From NCBI GenBank assembly GCA_036477795.1, contig JAZGDL010000027.1, positions 1 to 10,237 of the forward strand: 10,237 nucleotides of DNA. The letters run 5' to 3'. Every line of letters starts with the position of its first letter. The first letter of the stretch is position 1. A model generated the notes under the pieces. The model had not been told where the DNA came from, did no database searches, and saw only the letters and a list, made by a program, of their open reading frames with translations. A program made the translations under genes and the position numbers. Below are positions 7,001-10,237 of this stretch, one piece after another. Source of the stretch: JAZGDL01 sp036477795 (GTDB taxonomy: Bacteria; Planctomycetota; Phycisphaerae; UBA1845).

Positions 7001-8742
7001 GCCGGGGCCGGTATGAACGCGCTGAGCAGTATCTGACCGAATCGGTCCGGCGACATGACCAACCGCGCCGCGACCGTAAGGGAGCGCGTGCGGACGCCCC
7101 ATCGCGAAGGCGAACCGCCGAGGCGCTGCTCGGTCTGCTGGATCTGTACCTCATGCCCTCTCAATCGCTGGTCGTCTCAGCCCTGGAGGTCGCCGACCGG
7201 CTTACCGATGAATTTGCGGACCTGACTATTGAAGGAGCCTCCGTTCAGTCGCTTGTGGATGAGCGCCGCCGGGGAATCGACACCAATCTGGCGTCGGCCC
7301 ACGCCGACGGCGTGAAACCCTCGAGATTCACCACCACAACGAGGCGGGCCTACGCCCGAATAACGGGTGACGCGCCGCCGGCACTGGTGGTTGGTCGCGA
7401 GGGGCGTCCGGAATCGCTGGCGGATCGCGAGCTGGTATTCGTGCCTCCGCGAACGCTGCGCTCTCACCTGGTTGTGGACGGAACGCTGGAATGGAAGTCG
7501 GAACTGTTGATGCTGCTGGAAGACTTCGCCTACGACACCGCCGGGACCGGGACCACCGTGAGTCGTTCACGTCTGGAGCAGCGGACCGCGATGATCGACG
7601 GGCAAACGGCGGTGATCACCAGTGAGCGCGGGTTGCACGCGGTGGGAACCATCACCGGCATCCGGTTGTGGGCCATTGAGTTCCAGGGCGGCGAGCATTT
7701 CGGTGACCCGGTGCTGCGGGAGTCGACCACCGACGTCGGATCGGGGCGGCTGGCATGTATGCTGGCGCCGCATCGGCTGGCGGTGTACTGGATGCTGGAG
7801 GACCGGCCTCTGTGGGAGCGCAATCTCCGGGGTGACGCGGTGCGGGCGGTTCGCATTCGCGACGAATTCGTGCTGTCCGCCGACCCCAATCTGGAGACGG
7901 TACACGTGTTCCGACTCGACGACGGAGCGGAGCTTTGCACCATCAAGTTCAGCCAGCCGGGCGGCATGTCCCAGACGGAAACCGACATTGCCAATGGGCT
8001 AAGCTGGTCGGAGATTCCCGTTACATATGTTGGCGGCGTGGTGTGCGGTCCGGAGGGTCGCAATATCGTCGGTTATCGTGCCAGCAGCGGTGAGCGCGTC
8101 TGGACGCTGTCGTTGCCGGAACATCCGGCGAGCCTGGTGGCACTGGAGGGAGGCAGATTGGTCGTCGGGACCGCCAGCGGCTATCACTGGGTAGTCGATG
8201 CCCGCGACGGTGAGGTGCTCTTCGAGAGACAGTACGACGAATTGGCCGGCGGTGCGGTTGACGGCGTCCAGGAGTCCGGCGTACTGGTGCTGGCTGGATA
8301 TCGCGAAACGCCGGAAGGCTATCATTGGCAGCTCCTGGGGATCGACCCGACGCCGAGTGCCATGGGCGGCTCGTCCGCCCGTGCCGACGCCGGCCGCATT
8401 CGCTGGAGTCGCGATTTCATCGGCCTGGCCACGGGACCGCATCTGCGGAGTGTGGAGGGCGTGATCCCGATTGTGGAGATGCAGCGCGTTGAACCGCAAG
8501 CCGAGAAAAAGGGCCAACCAACCGGCCGTGGCGTCACTTCGCACTATCGCCAGTCGGTGGTGCTGATCGATAAACTGACGGGCGAGACGGTGGGCGATCC
8601 TTTGTTGGTCGAATTGTCCGCCGAGCGCTTGACCGGCGACATTCAAGTCTGGCCGGGGCGCCTGGCCCTTCAAACGACCAAGGGCATTCTGACATTTGAG
8701 ACGACCGCGGCCGCGACCGGTGACCGCGATGGGGTGGACTGA
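4042..8742 (+). CDS. Large secreted protein with PQQ-type beta-propellers and TPR-like helices
   Basis: A 1566-residue protein. An export signal is likely: basic Arg37/Arg39, hydrophobic 40-60, and ATA cleavage site before Gln65, after an unusually long n-region. A helical, TPR-like part covers about 85-255 (RRAQDAVDRADWKLAIDSA). A first propeller spans about 330-770 with PQQ-blade motifs LTAYDASTGRLLWQL (473-487), LLGIDRLSGKLLWYL (645 on) and LLAIDADTGEVIERY (720 on). A second helical TPR-like part spans about 774-1070. A second propeller runs from about 1130 to the end, with IVGYRASSGERVW (1342 on), VVDARDGEVLF and VVLIDKLTGE (1506 on). No enzymatic residues are recognisable; family members are usually scaffolds or sensors in the envelope. 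The start is TTG with only a weak GGGG (4031-4034) seven bases upstream, and no in-frame ATG lies near, so the start is uncertain. Six short repeat islands lie inside the frame. It leads a probable operon with the next two genes. Confidence 0.82.
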   Translation: MLAEAQSNSVQVHGVLAGAGGRKGAPRGAGPGFHSPRWRLGLGSGVCVLAAWLGLGWYAAPATAQPRQAKPNTTPEALGPQVEESSEVANLLRRAQDAVDRADWKLAIDSAQRVIRNPQGLRASADDPFLYVSPRRVAQELLAGMPAEGLRSYRILYNGRAKGLLERARGDDDIGALREICDQYLLTRWGPEAANELASRLLDLGRESEALMLLDEVQEVYPDDHDLRARIDLKRAVAANLLGYEKRSRELLGKARRHEGTKARRKEGTEERWDATLDAIRSFMSADRGAGLSRLEKDLSEWTGPGGGGRCRGLMQEVAPVFDRNLPWRRPIPSLAPGVWPHLDAMGPLHMLVSAPVVADGRLFVRAGREILALDLRSFALLWTSAHTAEGIAEHWRASRQWHSGGKGFARSEQRLLSDYVGGTLTTSHGLVLAIERGQGVAFDDDGVAVIPRRGARRDSRTSGTDRELTGNLTAYDASTGRLLWQLGAGANGDETHGFESGGLRFLAPPVGVGGELWVPILRTGRAGEVSGDLYMAVLDPADGRLKRQIFLCAMGGRTVNGAIGLFPAVADGTVYVPTGHGLLFAIKADDYTVRWALRYNLDPIARSRRRNRRQPGSHDAQWLSGPPIVTGATLILGPTDDERLLGIDRLSGKLLWYLQREPHRYIIAADRDSVWVGGGGISRVSLSEQAYEWTTPAYETTGRAVLSGRTIYAPTRAELLAIDADTGEVIERYALPEDQPPLGNLLCIGDSMISLDPSEVRAYPDRGSYDSTLAAFQADPSDARIAVRLAFMELMERRPQRALDALREVRIADSADAEAQWRHVAHLRVEALMQLGSEPGRTSDEAIGFLQEAVSSASEPHDLVAARMALGQKLRSAGRFKQAYLTLWALGQSTLGDQYDDAGPVRRQARIVVGNVLRRIEPELGPMEFDEISAQVGGVLARAHADLNDAAARSGAVQALRALADSRVLDGWDQAALNELGRFELGRGRYERAEQYLTESVRRHDQPRRDRKGARADAPSRRRTAEALLGLLDLYLMPSQSLVVSALEVADRLTDEFADLTIEGASVQSLVDERRRGIDTNLASAHADGVKPSRFTTTTRRAYARITGDAPPALVVGREGRPESLADRELVFVPPRTLRSHLVVDGTLEWKSELLMLLEDFAYDTAGTGTTVSRSRLEQRTAMIDGQTAVITSERGLHAVGTITGIRLWAIEFQGGEHFGDPVLRESTTDVGSGRLACMLAPHRLAVYWMLEDRPLWERNLRGDAVRAVRIRDEFVLSADPNLETVHVFRLDDGAELCTIKFSQPGGMSQTETDIANGLSWSEIPVTYVGGVVCGPEGRNIVGYRASSGERVWTLSLPEHPASLVALEGGRLVVGTASGYHWVVDARDGEVLFERQYDELAGGAVDGVQESGVLVLAGYRETPEGYHWQLLGIDPTPSAMGGSSARADAGRIRWSRDFIGLATGPHLRSVEGVIPIVEMQRVEPQAEKKGQPTGRGVTSHYRQSVVLIDKLTGETVGDPLLVELSAERLTGDIQVWPGRLALQTTKGILTFETTAAATGDRDGVD
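4803..4852 (+). repeat. Tandem 8-mer repeat GGCACGAA inside the propeller gene
   Basis: Four perfect GGCACGAA units (4803-4834) are followed by degenerate units to about 4852. They encode a basic, charged stretch (ARRHEGTKARRKEGTEE, about residues 255-271) between the helical domain and the first propeller. The sequence is out of character with the surrounding protein. Confidence 0.85.
5224..5246 (+). repeat. Inverted repeat CACTGGCGG/CCGCCAGTG inside the propeller gene
   Basis: Perfect 9-bp arms (5224-5232, 5238-5246) around GCAAG. Encodes HWRASRQWH near residues 395-403, between propeller strands. Confidence 0.8.
5404..5427 (+). repeat. Inverted repeat GGTGCGAGAA/TTCTCGCACC inside the propeller gene
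   Basis: Perfect 10-bp arms (5404-5413, 5418-5427) around GGGA. Encodes GARRDSRT near residue 455-462, a basic insertion ahead of the blade LTAYDASTG. Confidence 0.85.
5526..5549 (+). repeat. CCCACGGATT-family palindrome inside the propeller gene
   Basis: CCCACGGATT (5528-5537), two bases, AATCCGGGGG (5540-5549), preceded by AA. It shares the 12-mer AACCCACGGATT with 572-583 and 587-598, and the same 10+2+10 geometry. Encodes THGFESGG near residue 497-504. Confidence 0.8.
7065..7086 (+). repeat. Left arm of the GACCGT-family element inside the propeller gene
   Basis: GCCGCGACCGTAAGGGAGCG (7067-7086) matches the arms of 1350-1431 and 3590-3658. No right arm is nearby. Encodes RRDRKGAR near residues 1009-1016, a basic interruption in the helical region. 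Confidence 0.8.
8361..8383 (+). repeat. Inverted repeat CATGGGCGG/CCGCCCGTG inside the propeller gene
   Basis: Nine-bp arms (8361-8369, 8375-8383) with one T-G pair around CTCGT. Encodes MGGSSARA near residue 1441-1448, in a loop between propeller strands. Confidence 0.65.
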
Positions 8743-8755
8743 CCTTGGCGAAACA

Positions 8756-8804
8756 GGTTGAAAGTTGAAGGTCGAAGGTTGAAAGTTGAAAGTTGAAGGT
8801 TGGG
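8756..8804 (+). repeat. Tandem heptamer repeat (RGTYGAA), seven units
   Basis: Units GGTTGAA, AGTTGAA, GGTCGAA, GGTTGAA, AGTTGAA, AGTTGAA and a final GGTTGGG fill almost the entire gap between the propeller and toroid genes. The GAAGG near its 3' end is placed to act as the ribosome binding site of the next gene. Confidence 0.9.
8795..8799 (+). promoter_or_regulatory. Repeat-derived ribosome binding site of the toroid gene
   Basis: GAAGG lies seven bases before GTG at 8807 and is made by the junction of two heptamer units. It favours GTG 8807 over ATG 8825, which has no such site. Confidence 0.45.
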
Positions 8805-8806
8805 AA

Positions 8807-9841
8807 GTGCGTGTGTATACGGTTATGAATGTCCTGGCTGCGACACTAGTCGCGGCGGCACCTGCGGCGGCGGAGAGCGGTGCTGGTTTACCCAAGCACG
8901 TTACGCCGGCGACGCAGCAGGCCATCGATAAAGGGCTCAAGTATCTGGTGCGTTCGCAGGGACGCGACGGGGCGTGGCGCAGCTCCGGCCGCTACGGACG
9001 GTATCCGGTGGCCATGTCCTCCCTGGCGGGTTTGGCCCTTTTGATGGATGGGAACACCACTACGCAGGGTCGCTACGCACCGCACGTGGACCGTACGGCC
9101 AGATATCTTGTGAATTCGTCGACGTCCTCCGGCTTGATCCGCCGGGGAACGGAGGATTCGCGCCCGATGTACGGGCATGGGTTCAGCATGCTCTTTCTGG
9201 GCCAGCTTTTGGGCATGAGTGAGGACGCGGGCCGCGAGCGCGAGGTCAAGCAGGTGCTGTCACGGGCGGTTGATCTGACCGCCCGGGCCCAAAGCCGCCT
9301 GGGCGGATGGATTTACTCGCCCAACAGCGGTGGGGACGAGGGTTCGGTGACCATTACACAGATGCAAGCCCTGCGATCGTGCCGCAACGCCGGCGTGACC
9401 GTGCCGAAGAAGGTGATTGATGATGCCATGAGCTATCTGACCATGTCGATGAACAGCGACGGGGGCATCGCCTACCGGGCCGGCAACAAGGGCCCGTCGC
9501 GGGCACCGATTACGGCGGCTGCGGTCTGCTGCTGGTTCAACGCCGGCGAGTATGACAACCCGTTGGCTAAACGGGCCTTGCAGTACGCCAAGGAGAACAT
9601 CCCCACCAACCGCATGATCGGCCATTGGTTCTACGCCCATCTTTACCTGGCCCAGGCGATCTATCTCGCCGGTGAGCAGGAGTGGGATGCGTACTTTCCA
9701 AAGATTCGCGATAGGTTGTTGTCGATGCAAGAGGACGATGGAGCCTGGACGGATCGCGGGGTCGGCAGGGTGTACGGCACTGCCATCGCCCTGATAATAC
9801 TGCAACTGCCCTACAACCAGATGCCGATCATGCAGAGATAG
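8807..9841 (+). CDS. Secreted prenyltransferase/squalene oxidase repeat-type toroid protein
   Basis: A 344-residue alpha/alpha-toroid protein. Residues 1-22 form a signal peptide (Arg2, hydrophobic 9-21, AAA before Glu23). Repeats are recognised by QW-like motifs: QGRDGAW (51-57), RLGGWIY (to about 170), NSDGGIAY (216-223) and QEDDGAW (308-314), with hydrophobic helices between. The squalene/hopene cyclase catalytic acid motif (DxDD) is absent and the length is about half of a cyclase, so a binding or scaffold role is more likely than cyclisation. GTG 8807 is chosen for its ribosome binding site and the positive n-region; ATG 8825 would remove the only basic residue. It sits 64 bases after the propeller gene and 50 before moxR, all one strand, which fits an operon. 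Substrate unknown. Confidence 0.82.
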   Translation: MRVYTVMNVLAATLVAAAPAAAESGAGLPKHVTPATQQAIDKGLKYLVRSQGRDGAWRSSGRYGRYPVAMSSLAGLALLMDGNTTTQGRYAPHVDRTARYLVNSSTSSGLIRRGTEDSRPMYGHGFSMLFLGQLLGMSEDAGREREVKQVLSRAVDLTARAQSRLGGWIYSPNSGGDEGSVTITQMQALRSCRNAGVTVPKKVIDDAMSYLTMSMNSDGGIAYRAGNKGPSRAPITAAAVCCWFNAGEYDNPLAKRALQYAKENIPTNRMIGHWFYAHLYLAQAIYLAGEQEWDAYFPKIRDRLLSMQEDDGAWTDRGVGRVYGTAIALIILQLPYNQMPIMQR

Positions 9842-9868
9842 TCGAAGGTCGAAGGTCGAAGGTCGAGG
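9841..9868 (+). repeat. Tandem heptamer repeat GTCGAAG, four units
   Basis: Units GTCGAAG x3 plus GTCGAGG begin at the last base of the toroid gene stop codon. Related to the heptamers at 8756-8804 (GGTCGAA register). The following GAGGAGAGGAG is purine-rich and may aid ribosome loading on moxR. Confidence 0.85.
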
Positions 9869-9891
9869 AGAGGAGTAAACCAAATAGACCA

Positions 9892-10237
9892 ATGAATCGG
9901 GAACAAGACATGAACGATGAATCTTTGCCGGATTCCGTTGAGCAGGCCGCGGCGGATTCAGACGCGGCGGTGCCGGCACTGGCGGACGGGGTCGCGCGCG
10001 ACCCCGCAGAACAGCCCGTGGCACCCGTGGGAACATCGGAACTGGAGGCGGTGGAACGACTTAAGGACGGCTATGACAGAATCCGGAGAGAACTGTCCCG
10101 CGTGATCGTGGGGCAGGACGAGGTGATCGACCAGTTGCTGGTGGCCATGCTGTCCCGGGGACACGTGATTCTGGAGGGCGTGCCGGGGTTGGCCAAAACG
10201 TTGATGATCTCGACGGCGGCCAGGTGCCTGGACCTGA
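9892..10237 (+). CDS. moxR: MoxR-family AAA+ ATPase, N-terminal part
   Basis: The gene runs off the right edge; 115 codons are visible. MoxR ATPases act as chaperone-like partners of VWA-domain proteins and are often encoded with DUF58 and Bat-type genes. Residues 1-50 are an Ala/Asp/Pro-rich, probably disordered extension. The family start follows: VIVGQDEVIDQLLVAMLSRG (71-90), then HVILEGVPGLAKT with Walker A GVPGLAKT at 96-103. Walker B and sensor motifs lie outside. The start ATG 9892 has AGGAG 16 bases upstream, rather far; ATG 9910 has GGGAA six bases ahead and is an alternative (Met7). Same strand as the two secreted genes. Confidence 0.9.
   Translation, partial: MNREQDMNDESLPDSVEQAAADSDAAVPALADGVARDPAEQPVAPVGTSELEAVERLKDGYDRIRRELSRVIVGQDEVIDQLLVAMLSRGHVILEGVPGLAKTLMISTAARCLDL
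9987..10006 (+). repeat. 20-bp perfect palindrome in the moxR N-terminal extension
   Basis: CGGGGTCGCGCGCGACCCCG reads the same on both strands. It encodes DGVARDPA (about 32-39) in the disordered N-terminal part, where an insertion would be tolerated. Confidence 0.85.

Noticed and set aside
7342..7359. Short hairpin GGCGGGCCTACGCCC in the propeller gene
   Set aside because: Only five paired bases and no second copy; cannot be told from chance.
9263..9285. Inverted repeat CGGGCGGT/ACCGCCCG in the toroid gene
   Set aside because: Eight-bp arms in GC-rich coding DNA; the residues (RAVDLTAR) fit the helix pattern and no sister copy exists in the window.

Overview
The window is GC-rich bacterial DNA with long genes, and it most resembles a member of the Planctomycetota (a Phycisphaerae-like lineage is my best guess). 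Three things point there: a very large secreted protein of PQQ-type propeller blades and TPR-like helices, followed by a squalene-cyclase-like repeat protein and a MoxR ATPase; intergenic gaps packed with short palindromic and heptamer repeats; and several TTG/GTG starts. No rRNA or tRNA was seen, so the taxonomic call is inference.

Layout. On the minus strand, positions 1-391 hold the 5' end of a membrane-bound proton/sodium-pumping pyrophosphatase (hppA). A gap of about 375 bases holds divergent promoter candidates and a palindromic repeat. Everything else is on the plus strand: adenine phosphoribosyltransferase (apt, 767-1315); a DASS/SLC13-type anion permease (1532-2944) whose stop codon abuts an APS-kinase-like gene (2945-3559); a 480-base gap made largely of nested inverted repeats (3560-4041); a 1566-residue secreted propeller/TPR protein (4042-8742); a secreted alpha/alpha-toroid protein of the prenyltransferase/squalene oxidase repeat type (8807-9841); and the N-terminal part of a MoxR-family AAA+ ATPase (9892 to the window end).

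How the genes work together. apt (purine salvage, which makes pyrophosphate) and the divergent pyrophosphatase (which uses pyrophosphate) are a plausible metabolic pair. The permease and the CysC-like kinase look like a translationally coupled sulfate uptake/activation pair. However, the kinase has lost the DGD acidic motif and the permease has a changed first SNT motif, so the textbook reactions cannot be assumed. The propeller protein, toroid protein and MoxR probably form the start of a cell-envelope operon that continues beyond the window.

The most striking signal is the repeats. At least seven small repeat families fill the gaps. Several also lie inside coding sequence in frame: six islands in the propeller gene and one palindrome in the disordered N-terminus of MoxR. 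Two of the gene-embedded islands have recognisable sister copies in intergenic DNA of this same window.
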